From: Lucifuga dentata
Taxonomy: Eukaryota > Chordata > Actinopteri > Ophidiiformes > Bythitidae
Length of the DNA stretch: 64,000 bases
Assembly: GCA_014773175.1 (NCBI GenBank)
Contig: VXCM01003402.1
Coordinates: 1 to 64,000, forward strand
Direction of reading: 5' to 3'
This document shows positions 1 through 12,300 of this stretch, in pieces; within the stretch, counting starts at the first letter, position 1; each line of letters begins with the position of its first letter. The position numbers and the translations under genes were made by a program. The notes beneath the pieces were generated by a model, which saw only the letters and a list, made by a program, of their open reading frames with translations, was not told where the DNA came from and made no database searches.

Positions 1-125
1 GCAAAATATCAGGAAAGCTGGAATACGGTTTTATCCTTTGGGAAATGATTGTCAGTAACTTAACATATGAAAATGGAACATATTAGTATCAAATGCAAAC
101 CATTTTGCATAGTATGGTCCTTTAA
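1..125 (-). mobile_element. TTAA-MITE copy 1 (right end only, cut by window edge)
   Basis: It matches the right arm of the MITE family described at 11845-12430, in the opposite orientation, ending CCTTTAA. Several substitutions make it the most diverged copy. Confidence 0.85.
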
Positions 126-1816
126 TACATAACACCCACACACACACACACTTCTGTCTCTATTTGATAAGTTATAACTTGATCTATATTTCACCAAACT
201 ATTACTGCATAGGTGAAGTTATAGATTTTGTTGCTGGTAAATTCCTGATGCACAGATTCATTATTAAACACGTTAATAAATGTTATAAAACATTTGCCAG
301 TTACTGATCAAACCAAACCGACTCCAAAAGCAAATAAAAGGCCAGACATCGTCAATTATTAATCAAATCAATTTATTATGCATGAACAAATCCCTTCCTG
401 CCTCTGTCGCACAGACACACACGCACACCAACATTTAAATACATGACGTGGTGGGATTTCAGCATAGCTCACTTTGTTGCACATGCTTTAATAAAATGAC
501 AGATATATTTACAGGATAAGCAACGTCTCCAAAAAGTTCTGAAGAACAGCCTCCGGTCGCACCCTGCTGCACTCTGCAACGCTCCTTTTTGGAAATTCAC
601 CCACGTTTAAAAAGAAGTTTGGAAGTGAGAGAAAAAGGAAACAAACCATGGGGGTTTTGGCTGATACGACATAGCAATATATATGCTCATCAACTACATA
701 AATATGGCAGTAACACTTAGTAATTCATACAGTTTATTTACAAAGTTGTGAAGTGGGGAAAGATTACAGTCTGACAGAACGTATGCCTTCTTTAAAGTCT
801 GGGGGACCGAGTCTACGAAACAAATGCCTCCATCCCTCCGCCGTCTCCTCTCTCAGACTGGTCAGGACTTAACTTTTATACAATAAACTAAATAAGGCAC
901 AATTAATATTTGGACTGTTTTGGGGGAATCTACAGACTTGCAGCTGGCTTCAGAGGCATGTAAACAATTAAGTGGATTGATTAGAAACTGCCTTATCACC
1001 TTCCCTTTGTATTCCCGATCACTGATTCAGTCTATCCGAAATAACTTTCATATGGCAAGGACCTCTGACCCCCCCTCCCATCCTTCCCAAAGGACCTCTA
1101 CTCTACCTAACAAATACAATCACATGGTGACAAACAAAGAGAACTAGTAGTGCATACACTACAAACACAACAGGAAATGCAACGCCCCGCCCAGGCCTTT
1201 GGTTCAGCCGCAGCGCTGCCCGTCAACACGGGGAAAAAGATTTGTTTTAACATAATCAGAAGTGACTGACTGAGAAGCTTCCAAAGCAAAAGCGGCTTTA
1301 GTTTGCAAATGATGTGACTAAACCAAAAATAACAAGAGAAATCCGCTTCCTCATCCTAACCCACTGACCATGTCCGACCAACGCGTTTCTGACTACAAGC
1401 GCTCAGCAACCGCCGCACGCATCGTCCCACAAACTAGCCGCACTTCCCACGGAGGAACCACAAAAATATTTTAGAGATTTGTTTCCTTAATACGTCTAAT
1501 GGCACAACCCCTCTCCTCCCCCAGACAAGTTGCCATCGTTAAAAAGCCCCCATCGAGATTTTCAATCGCTTTCTGTTGGTGATAATCTTCACAGGATGAA
1601 GGAGGAGGGATCTGGGCGTGACCTGCGGAGTCTCGCCCTTCCAGAGCAGCTACGGCGCCGGACAGATTCGGGAGGTGAAGAGCCGGGAGCGTGGGGAGGG
1701 AGTGGCAGGTAGATCGATGGGGCAGAGGAGGAGGAGGAGGAGGAGGTTTGGGGGGGCGGAGGCGGTCTGTCGCAGCTGTTTGGGGCTCCTGGCTTTGGTC
1801 GGCGTGATGGAACTGC
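1..1816 (-). other. Region downstream of pgrmc2: probable 3' UTR, no gene seen
   Basis: This follows the pgrmc2 stop codon on the minus strand. Minus-strand AATAAA signals appear as tttatt at 733-738 and 372-377, so a long 3' UTR of about 1.1-1.45 kb is plausible. A GGA-rich run lies at 1726-1746. The first 125 bases are the end of a MITE. No conserved coding potential was recognised; the short ORFs here look like chance. Confidence 0.45.
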
Positions 1817-3071
1817 TCAGTCGTGCTTCAGGTGGTCCTTGATGTCCTCCTCGTCCGTGTACTCAGACGGCTCGTCTCCGGGCTTCAGCAGCCGCCCCAC
1901 GTAGTCNGGTGGTCCTTGATGTCCTCCTCATCCGTGTACTCAGACGGCTCGTCTCCGGGCTTCAGCAGCCGCCCCACGTAGTCGTACTTTTCTGGAGGCA
2001 AATAAGGAAAGCTGGAGTTAAAGGGCGGAGCCTCAAACGGCGGATCTGCAGACTTTCAGGTCAATTTAATCACTTAACAGAACTTAACATTTCTGTGACA
2101 AAAAAGACTGAAGCAAAGTTTTCCCACTTCTGCTTCACCGTTTAAAAAATTCAAAAGCAGATCAGGCTTGACAGATGTTAGACTAATTATTAATGAACTT
2201 AAGTGTAATATCTCAATCAATTAACCCCACACCAAATTTAATGCCTCATTTCCGACTATTCCCAGACTTCTGAATGATCTGTAAGAGCCGTGATGAAGAG
2301 CGTCTTTTCATACACAGAAAAGTAGACCTGACAGTAAGGAAGGACAGAGGAGACAGTTTGGTAAACATGGACTTGCTGTGAGACATTTTCTGGGCATCAA
2401 AGTTCAGATTCCTGCATCATTTACTATTTGAAAGCATCAACATGTCCAGTTTTACATGTGTTTTCTGCATCACGCATTCAGAGTCGATATTCAGGTAAGC
2501 AGAAGCCTGACGTGACTTAAAGGTTTCACTCTGAAATGAAATCCACAGATCAGATTAAAAAAAACACTCTTCAGCAGCGACACACCTGCTTTAAGGTAAA
2601 GGACATCAGAGTTTATTTATCCTCAAGGGGAAATTTCAGTGTCGCAGCAGCAATTACAAAAAACACACGATGAGGTACATAAAGACAACACCAATACTAA
2701 ATAAAATAGAATAAAAAAAAAAAGAATAAAAACTTCAAGGCAAGATATTGCTATTAATGTACAAATTAAATGTAAAATGTGCATCATGCATTGTCACTCA
2801 GAGGAGTCTTCTCTCTGATACAGAGAGAAATTATGTTATAATAAAATAATTTTAGAATAAAATGACATTATAATAAAATGATGTTAGAATAAAATAATGT
2901 TATAATAAAATGACATTATAATAAAATGTTATAATCACACATTGCGCATTTTAGTAACTTAACCTGTGTGACAGTTACTCTGTTACTCGTCAGTTCCATA
3001 AAACAAGAACAGCAAGAAAGTCGTGACAGGTTTTAGTTTGAGAAAACAGGAGCTAAGCATATTTACATTTG

Positions 3072-3106
<35 letters not shown>

Positions 3107-5776
3107 CAGAGGCCTTCATGGTGCTTCTGCTGCTTTTTTGTTCCATTCATAAGCATCACATGTATTTGAGGAGCAGTTGAGGTTATTTGTGGCTCCTCCC
3201 TCTCATCATTTCAGAGCCAATCAGGTGCTGTGATGTCATTAGCTCATTAAGGTCACAGAAATGCACATGATCTAATGAGTGATATACTGAGCCAGTAATA
3301 AAATGTCATTTGAACATATAATACATACATGGATTAGACATATAATTAATATATATCAAAACTTTTTCCATAATAAACTTTTTGGGAAAGTTCCTCACAT
3401 TTTAACTGTTTCCTTTGTATGTTTTTCAGTTTCAGTTGGTTTTGGTTTATTGCATGTTTAACCTTAAGTTTGGTATCTTGGTTTTATGTATTACGGAAAA
3501 TTCTGAATTCTGAGCCGTTACCTGCATGATGTAAAATCTTTTCAAATAGCTAAAAACTAATTTTACTTCACCTGCTTCCACTTGCATTGTTAAATAAAAG
3601 ATGAATTCCACTGTTTATTAAATTATCCTGATGAAATATGACTAATAATGTTATTCTTGTGTAGCAGTGGATGTGTAGAGTAGAACAAAAGAAACTGCTT
3701 TTATCATCTTCTGTATGAAATGAGCGTGCAGAGATGCAGGGAATTCTGGGATAGAAGCTGGCAGATTATCAGAGAAATATGAGCTGAATCAATAACTTTG
3801 GGACCTTTAATATGATGAAATATTATTTGCAGATGGCAGAAAGAAAAGTAGCATACCCATGAACTGCATCTCCCACTCTCTCACGCTCTCCATCTGAACG
3901 GCGTTGAGGTCTGACAGGTCATCGTATTCGTCCCTCAGAGCGTCCTTCTCCAGGCAGAAAGTCGCCAGGCCTCTGGAAGCGTCCCGGCCGGCAAAAATAC
4001 CATAAGGACCATCTGGGGGAGGGGGGACAAAAACACAAAGTCAGGATGAGATACAGTTACCAGAAACAGATTTTTAACACATCAGCCACTATTCATTTTT
4101 TTAATATAAATATTTCTGGCCATTACCTCTCAAATTTGGTTATTAAAGACTGGTGACAGAAATGTATAATAATGAAAAGTATTTTTATGCCTGAAGAACA
4201 AACATGATGATTGATGACATTCAAATTTAAATAGCAAACTGGACAAGCCAGTATGAGACAATGTCTGTCAGGCTCTGCTTTCTGCTCAAACACTTCTACA
4301 GAGAGTTAAACATCTTTCCGCTGTTCTTCTGAAATCATTTCTTGCAAACCTGCCAGTACACACAAATATCCTCATAACCCAGCAACATAATCAGGCTTTA
4401 GGCTCATTCTTCATTTTGTCTGAAGTTCTTTTTTAACTCTTCCATCTTTTTCCAAACAAGCATCATCTGATGTGCGTGTGAAAACTCTGCAGGCTATCAG
4501 CTTTTCTGCTTTCAGTTGTGCAACAGGAAGAAAAAAAAAAAAAAAANAAAAAAAAGAAAACTTCCAGTCCACCGTTCAGCGTGTCCTCAGAGTCCACAGA
4601 GCAACAGAGCCTTATCACTTCACGATTAGACCTGCTCTAACCCACACGTTCAACTAAGGCAACGCCGCTTACAGATAAAACCACTTCCCAGAAAGATCTG
4701 CTACTTACATACTAGTATTTAGAGTATAGTGTCTAATATTGGAATCACAGAATAGTTTTTTTTTTTTTTAAATTATGGCGCCTCGTTGCATGATACACAT
4801 CTATGTTGTCCAAGTTAAAACAGAGCTAAACTTCTCCCTGCATGATTTCTGAAATATTTTAATGTGCAGCTGAACATCTCCCTGAAACTCAATGATGTTT
4901 GCTTTAGAAAAATATAATCTGAACGTGCAACTTTGGGCTCTGGGCATATTTTAAGTAGTTATGCAATGACAGTGAATCAAGAAAATTGCCACAGCCCTAT
5001 ACCTATTTATAATAACATAAAACCAAAAAGCAGCAATTCTTCACATGAAAGAGCAAAAGTTTGGAATTTTCCTTGAAAACTTTTCAGTCAATCAACTCAA
5101 TCATTTTAGACTAGTTAACCTAATGTGATGGACACAAACTAGACAATTAATTGTTATTAGGGCTGCAACTAATGATTATTCCCATTATTGGCTAGTGTTT
5201 GATTATTCTTTAAATATTTATTGCATAAAATTAAAAAATGCAGGGAGGAATGCCTATGTGTTTCTGCTTGAGCATTTCTTGATTTGTCTAGAATTTACAG
5301 TGATATTAAGAAAAGAAAAGCAGCAAATCGTCATATTTGAGACGCAGGTATCTAATAACTGGTTGATTGATGGCGGTCAGGTTGTGTTGTAAGCCATGAT
5401 TGGGGTCTTTATTGGGGGTCTGGTATCAGCGACATATGAGCCCGCTGGGAATGTCTGAATAATTATAGTTTATTACAGATGATGGGCGGGTCAGACATGT
5501 CGACTATCCGGCTAATCTTCACTCTAACAAAACAAAAAAGGGCTTTTACCTGTCGACACATAAAGGTGATGAAAGTAAACGAATTTAATATTTGCTCTTC
5601 GAGTACTGGCAAAAGTCTGGATCAAAGGACACGGATGCAGAGGTAACATACGTGAAGCTAATACTGTGAAGCTAATGTGTTAGCAGACACGCTAACACGT
5701 TAATAAACATTTATTCATGATTGAGAGCAGTCAGTGTGTAAACAAGCAGCGGGTCCAAACCAGACACCCAGACAGC

Positions 5777-5814
<38 letters not shown>

Positions 5815-6506
5815 CGCGCGCGTGTTCACGTCAACAAGATAGAGCTAACAGGCTAACACTGGCATGCTAAGTGTTTTATCGCACACTCCAGCTTTAACTG
5901 CTCACCCTTATGCGTTTCACTGGATTGTTATATAAAAACGGGGCCTCAGACTTGCTTGGTTATTGAACCAAACGACAGAGACCCTAAAACGCCGCGCTAA
6001 TGAGCTAACGTCAGCTAGCATCCCCATCCAACGACACAAAGCCACAGAGGCTCAGCTAAGCTAACCACAACGGTTTGCGCCCAAATTTTTGTTTAGGACA
6101 ACTCACCACTTTGTGGTTCTAACATGGCTGTCCACGTCACGTCTGTCCGTTACACCTTCTCACCTTTTCCATAAAACTTTTTGCCACTGGTAACGTCGAA
6201 AACTTTCATGTTGACTGCCATCAGGATACGGGGGTTCTGGAGCCCGTCATACTCCCGCAGCTGCTCCAGAGTGAAGTCCCGTCTCCTCATCTTGGGAAGC
6301 GCCGAGGCCTCATCGCCCTGGCCCGCTTCAGAGCCGAGTCGCCTGCCCCACCGCCGGTACACCGCCAGGCAGACCGCCAGCAATAAAACAACAATACCGA
6401 TATTCAGCAACATGCCGCCGAGGCCGAGTCCGTTCGACTCCTCAGCTGTCCCTTGCCCGCCGCTGGTGTCAAATGGTCCGCTCGAACTGTCTCCATCGTC
6501 CGCCAT
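1817..6506 (-). CDS. pgrmc2: Membrane-associated progesterone receptor component 2, 3 coding exons
   Basis: Coding exons, read on the minus strand: 6506-6164, 4012-3857, 1991-1817, all with GT-AG borders and compatible phases (343 + 156 + 98 nt once a 77-nt assembly duplication in exon 3 is discounted), giving 198 aa. The product is an ER/membrane-anchored cytochrome b5-like haem protein. Residues 31-50 form one hydrophobic segment followed by a basic RRWGRR stretch. The b5-like domain runs from about 77 to 175 and includes [36 protein letters not shown] and [18 protein letters not shown]. Tyr118 in GPYG matches the haem-ligating tyrosine of PGRMC1. The tail ([18 protein letters not shown]) fits PGRMC2 better than PGRMC1. 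The start at 6506 was chosen because it gives the family-like MADDGD start; an in-frame upstream ATG at 6578 is possible but less likely. Exon 3 is interrupted by an N at 1907 between two 76-bp copies that differ at one synonymous site. Confidence 0.95.
2831..2935. repeat. AT-rich ~19-bp tandem repeat
   Basis: About five alternating units of the form TTATAATAAAATGACA / TTAGAATAAAATGATG. Pgrmc2 intron 2. Confidence 0.65.
3074..3103. repeat. (TG)n microsatellite
   Basis: About 15 uninterrupted TG units in pgrmc2 intron 2. Confidence 0.9.
5780..5812. repeat. (TG)n microsatellite
   Basis: About 16 units in pgrmc2 intron 1, followed by a short alternating GCGCGCG stretch, a possible Z-DNA-prone tract. 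Confidence 0.9.
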
Positions 6507-9367
6507 ACTGCACACTTTGCGCCTACCCGCCCCTGGGCCGCTGATGCCTTCAGGGGCTGTCGGCAATGTGACTCCCACTAGTTGAGCGCACGTTTATGTG
6601 TGGTGGAGTTAAAAAAAAAAACAAAAAACGAAAAAAAACCCTGAGATTTTCCATTCTAGTCTGAACTTTGGAAAATACTTCCGTCACCTCACAGAATTAG
6701 CACTGTGTCTGACTTTTGGAGCAGAAAGAGTGTTTGAACTTTTCTCCAGAAATAATAATAGCATATTTATGAAAAAAAAAAAGGGGGGGNAACTGCCAAC
6801 TGTTTTGCTGTCACATCTGTCATATATCAGGACTGCATCAAAACTGCTAGACTAAGGCTAGTCAAACTTGGACTATATTTACATTTATCCCAAAGACTTC
6901 AGGTTTGTGGAACTTTTGGTCCGTTCATGAAAAGAAAAAAAAGGCAATTTCACAAATTTTCTGTATCCATGCTACGTAGTCAAAATCAGGTTCATGTGAA
7001 AAACTGCTGGACTGAGATTTATAAAACCTGGACTAGATATTCAGCCCAAGATTGATTTACACTCGGCAACAGATTTGCGGAACCTTTCTTCTTTTTGTGA
7101 AAACAGAAAAAGTAGAATTTACGAGGCGTACCTGAAGACAACGAAGACCCGCCCACCATTGGTGTAACTTTAGACTGAGCATTTTGTCCCTCAATCGGGA
7201 TCCGTAGCTTCTTCTGACAACAAGTTCATAATTATTATCTCATACTTCCTTATATAAACTTTAAATACACAATGAATAATTACACCACCCAAGATCACAC
7301 AACGTCTCGTGTTTTATTCTATATATTTCAACAGCAGAGTTTCTATACTTTTTTCTACTTTCATGCTCATTTTATGTAGCATAAATAATATTGATGCATC
7401 AGCACTGCGTTATTGTTCAAAAACTGGCTGTGTACATACCTAATATGGTTTCAGGAATTGTACTATAGTTTTTAATTTTCAACTTTGCATATTTTATCTA
7501 CTTACAAGAACCGTTTCTTATGCTATTGTATTGAGTTTCCCCACCTTGGATCAGTCTTCTTCTAAATTTGATTTATTTGTAATGAATGTTGCTAAAACAT
7601 CATATTTGTATTTATTTCATGGAGTTAAAAAAAAATATTTAATCAGTAGTTTGGTCTGTTTTCCAATCGTTTTCTTTACTGTTCATATTTAGGCTGTTAT
7701 ACACGTGATTAGTCTTGAGTTTTTTTTAAGTTTTCTACTGTTGCACCTGTTTCTCCACCTTCTGCTTCTTTCCTCCAGCTCTCATCTGTTCGCTGTTTGC
7801 ACACATTATGCAAACACGTCTGCCATCTAACTTGTTTGCACTGCTGGTTGGCATGATAACTGATGAAAATGTGCTCCATGGTACACAGTCAGGTTTGATT
7901 TGTAGTCCTATACTGAGTAAAATGACTTTCACATCTGACTGATGACAGATGCTTGGATTTCACCCAGAAATGTTCAGGACAAAACTCACTGAGCAGGCTC
8001 CATGCTGCCCGAGGAGACTCACCTGCAACATGGGAAAATGACTCAAGAAAGAAGAAATCTGCTGAGTTAATAGAATATTTTAGCGAACAGCAAGAAACAC
8101 AGATCACACAACCGCAAATCCATACAATCAACTGTTATTTTATATATTTTTTTGCATTTTACAATTCAATACAGAAAACTGGCATTAACATGCATTGCTT
8201 TATCCTAAAACACACTCAAACCACGCTACCAACGAAACAAATCACTTCTTTAAATCAAAAGAATAAATGAATAGCAAATGATAAGTATGTACATTTTTTT
8301 CTTTAAATCCAACACTAAAACCTCTTTAAGTCCATTGAGGAAGGAAGGTAAAATTAATGATTAAAGTGCTCTAGAGCACCAAGCCTCAAACATGATATGA
8401 AGTTAACTTCAAGCTAAAATATAACATATTTTTATGCTATCTCACACCCATAATTCCAGCAAAAGCATTTCATTTTATTATATTCAACAGCAAAAGCCAT
8501 TAAAAACTGCAACGATTACCTAAGACTATTCCATCAATCAAGTAAATGGAAGAATAAAAACCAACAAAGATAAAACAATAAATTATACTAACACTGGATG
8601 AAAAATGGGGCTTAAGTAAAACTTTCCAGTTACACGACCCATTCAGATGTTATTCATCAATATATTCTGCAGTATTTTCTGCATTTTCTTCTTTTTGATC
8701 AAAAACCTGCTTGAGAGTTGGCGTGTGATGAGCGTCAGACTAAAAACGTGTTAGAGGAGCAGCCTCGGGTCGGTCCTTCCTACGTTTGTGACTGCAGCCG
8801 TCACTTGATTGTCGTGATGAAAACAAAGTGTTTGCGTGTATAAAAGGAAAAACCTGTAAGTGGTGTCAGTTAAAACATATCAAAGCCCCACATCATTAAT
8901 CGGAAGGCTTCTAAATCACAATTTGAAGAATTTCAACACTGATCGCACTCTGTCTCGTGAATCAGATTAAGGCACACGGACTATCTGCAGTATCTCTTAT
9001 CTTGGCAAACGTAGACTCAGTTCAGGATGAGCTCTTTTCAAACTGTCGAGCTGTTTACAGATTGTGGAGATCAACAAGCTGTTACTTGTTGAAGCGTTTG
9101 GCATCTGAGAGGCAAAATGCAGGGAATGCTTTTTTTTTTTGTGTGTGTAAATGTTAAGAGCTGTCGAGCACAAGGATTCAAGCTCACTGCCTATGCTTGC
9201 TTTAAGAATGAAATGCAGAGATAAAAACAACCAAATTAAGTCAAACACCCCCAGCAGTCTCTCTTCATACGAAACAGTATGTCACCGAAAAGAGCGATGG
9301 CCGAGCTCAGAGAACTGCTTTCTCGCTCTCAAATCTTTTCTCTCCGCCGGACCGAGAGGAGGGAGGC
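6507..9367. other. Intergenic region between larp1b and pgrmc2, no gene seen
   Basis: It holds the pgrmc2 promoter side (about 6507-6660), a poly-A/G run with N at 6790, a degenerate tandem repeat (about 6830-7125) and AT-rich sequence. The right part (about 8474-9367) is probably larp1b 3' UTR: a minus-strand AATAAA (tttatt) lies at 8474-8479. Short ORFs around 7735-8270 and 8957-9248 have no recognisable content. Confidence 0.4.
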
Positions 9368-12300
9368 TCATTTATTTAGTGCAACATTTTCCTTTTTGGC
9401 ATTTGGCTCCACCTTCTTCCCCTGGGTGGGTGCTGTTGATTTTTGTGTGGCGTCTTTGGGTGTGTTTGATGCAGCAGCGACGGTTCCAGGCTGACTTGCG
9501 GCGGAGGTTTTGGAGGCCTGCGTGGGCTTTGAGGTAGTGTTGGAAGGATGTCGCCGACACNTGCGGCGGAGGTTTTGGAGGCCTGCGTGGGCTTTGAGGT
9601 AGTGTTGGAAGGATGTCGCCGACACCTCCCATCATCCCCGGCCGAGGACGAGTGACGTCTCCTCCTGCCTCCCTCTTCTCCCATCGGGGGCTGCAGACAG
9701 AGGTCAAAGGTCAGGGCTGAGTGCTGAACATGGGTCAGTTATGCAATGTTGACAGTCTCTCCCTTTTCCTTTATTGTCCAAACATAATCCTTTTTACACA
9801 TCTCATTTATTAAGGTAGAACTCATTCATTTCCTAATGTTTCCTACTCTATGGAGCCCAGAAGAGGCTTTATGCAGGGAATAGATGTTCATGTAACTGCT
9901 GTTAAAAGAAGTGATTTAAAGCATTTATTTATAGCATAAATAGCAATATTTACTTCCCTTTGGAAGGTAAATATTGATTCATTCGCCTGTAAAAGTATTT
10001 TAAGATTGTTAGTTCAAGCGGTGCTGGTTCTAAATGTTCCATATATTCCTTTAACAGTGCAGTAAATGTTTAGTTTCATAAAAATACTCAAAGACCCAAT
10101 ACCTCAACTGTACTGAACATAAATATTTCTACACTAAATATAAGTGTGTGGAATAAGTGATACAGCCACTGGATTTATGAAACCTGAAGATAAACTCCAG
10201 ATTCACCCATCAAGCTAAAAATGATTCAGATTATCTTAGCCCATCAGGATGACTTTGGAGATTTGTTTTATTTCTCAGCAGCCTTTCAGAAACATGCGAC
10301 TTCCCCTCTTCCTGTTATGGCGGCCGGGCCAAGCGAAGACTCACCACCACCCTGAAGTCCTCCAGGTTCTTGAACTGGGCCAGATGTTCCTGCAGCTTCG
10401 GGTCGATGGGCTGGTTCTTGATCTTAGAGTATTTCAGAAAAGCCCAGAACTTCTCCAGTCCATACAGCTGACCTGGATGAAGCAAAAACAAAAAAACAGG
10501 AGTATGGTTTACAATTAGAACGATACAAGAGATACAGGTGCATCTTTAATTAACCTATGAAATTTGCTGATTAGTGTATGAATTAAACAATTGGTGGAGA
10601 CTGCTGAACTGCCTCTAGTTTAGTCTCTGCTGAGGAGAATCTGAAGCCCTGATAGCCGATCACGTGATCAGCGCTCCGTTTCACCAAAACCCAGACAGCT
10701 CAGCCTCCGTTCTGAAGGCGAGAAACGTTTTACTGAACATGAAAATAACTTGGCTGAAGGCTTCGCTGATAATCCTCCATTCTGCTTCAGCGAGCCACTC
10801 AGTGCTGAAATAGGTTTAATCTGACTTGAACTCACTTTAATCCTTTTTTTTTTCTGACCAAACATTTAGCTTAGAGATGTTAGGTTCTGAAAAGTTCAAT
10901 TTCAAGTCAGGTCAAGTGGGATTACAAGTAATTTCAGTTGGATTTTACAGAAAATCATGAAGAAACACATCATCTTAAGCGTTTCTTTACTTATTTGGAT
11001 GTTCTGTTATTTACTCAACATTGTAAAAAAGTGATAAAAATGTCAAACTGTAAAAAGATGTTTAGGGAAAACAGGAAAATGTAGCTCAGCAGCAGCTAGT
11101 AATGGTTTATTCTGATATTTTTCTGGCTGTGAAAGTAACTGGTGGACAAACACAGCGCAGGACATCCTGCAGGACGTGATTACCTTTCTCAAAGTCCTTG
11201 AGTGTCTCTTCCTGAAAGTCCTTGAACAGATCTAACCTGAATCTCTTCTCCAACCCGTAGCTGTAATACCTGAAGAGACACTCCAGCCCGTACCTGCAGA
11301 AAAAGACAAAACTTTACCTTCACTCTGACCTTTCAAAAGCTAAAGGCATTCATCTTGAAATCTGACATCTGTTAGCATGTGTGGGATCATATGCTGATCC
11401 TTTGCATATAGCAGCCATATTCACCGCTGTGCCTGAAACGATCATTTCACAACTCTCTGAAAGCTGATTTATAACAGACAGGAACCAGACAGACGAGTTG
11501 ACCAGCTGTGTTTTAATGAAGCGGCTGTGAGCGACGTAAACAGCTGATGGGGGTGAAAAGGTGGCGGCTCACAAACCCTGAAACCACATTCATTCCCTCC
11601 TCAACACACAGGAGAGAAACGCCCGTTTGTGAAGACAAGAATGTGGGTTTGGCAGGTGTGTGAATTTGCCACTGGCAGGTACACAACAATGTTCAGAGAA
11701 GCAGCCTCCCTTGTTAACCCTCTGCTGTGTCTCATCAGGTACCGTCAGATTAAAAAAAAAAAAGCTGCAGGAGCTTTTCCACGTTTTAAACTGAATTAAA
11801 AGATCGTGTTTATACCAGCTTTATTCTGATGATAGCCACTATGCTTAAAGGACCATACCATCCATTTTGCATGTTTGAGCCTAATATATTCAGTTTTCAT
11901 ACATGTCATGTTACTGACAATCATTTCTCAAAGGATAAAACCGTATTTCAGCTTTCCTGATATTTTGCAAAATCTCTTAATCTTTCAAAATCAAATATTC
12001 AAGTGATACACCCACCTTAAAAATCCATGTTTCTCCTGCTAATAGTTACACAGCCTTATGAAGTCACGGTCCTTTAAATTTTTCCATAAACGCAGGTCTT
12101 CTTTTGGGACTATATTCCCCGGTGGAGGCATACATTCACTCCACGCTTTTTATTGAGCTTAAACACTAAAATTACATAACTTCTAAAAAAACCTGAATAC
12201 ACGTCTTGTTGGTGATGATGGATTACCTATCCCAAGAACGTTTACAGTATCAACAAGTTGATTTTAATAGCAGAATGAACTGAAACCAATGGAGGTCTGG

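Noticed and set aside
6181..6585. 134-codon plus-strand ORF
   Set aside because: It is the antisense shadow of GC-rich pgrmc2 exon 1.
9372..9707. Alternative reading frames across larp1b exon 19
   Set aside because: They arise from the 64-bp duplication around the N at 9561; merging the copies restores one frame ending at 9368.
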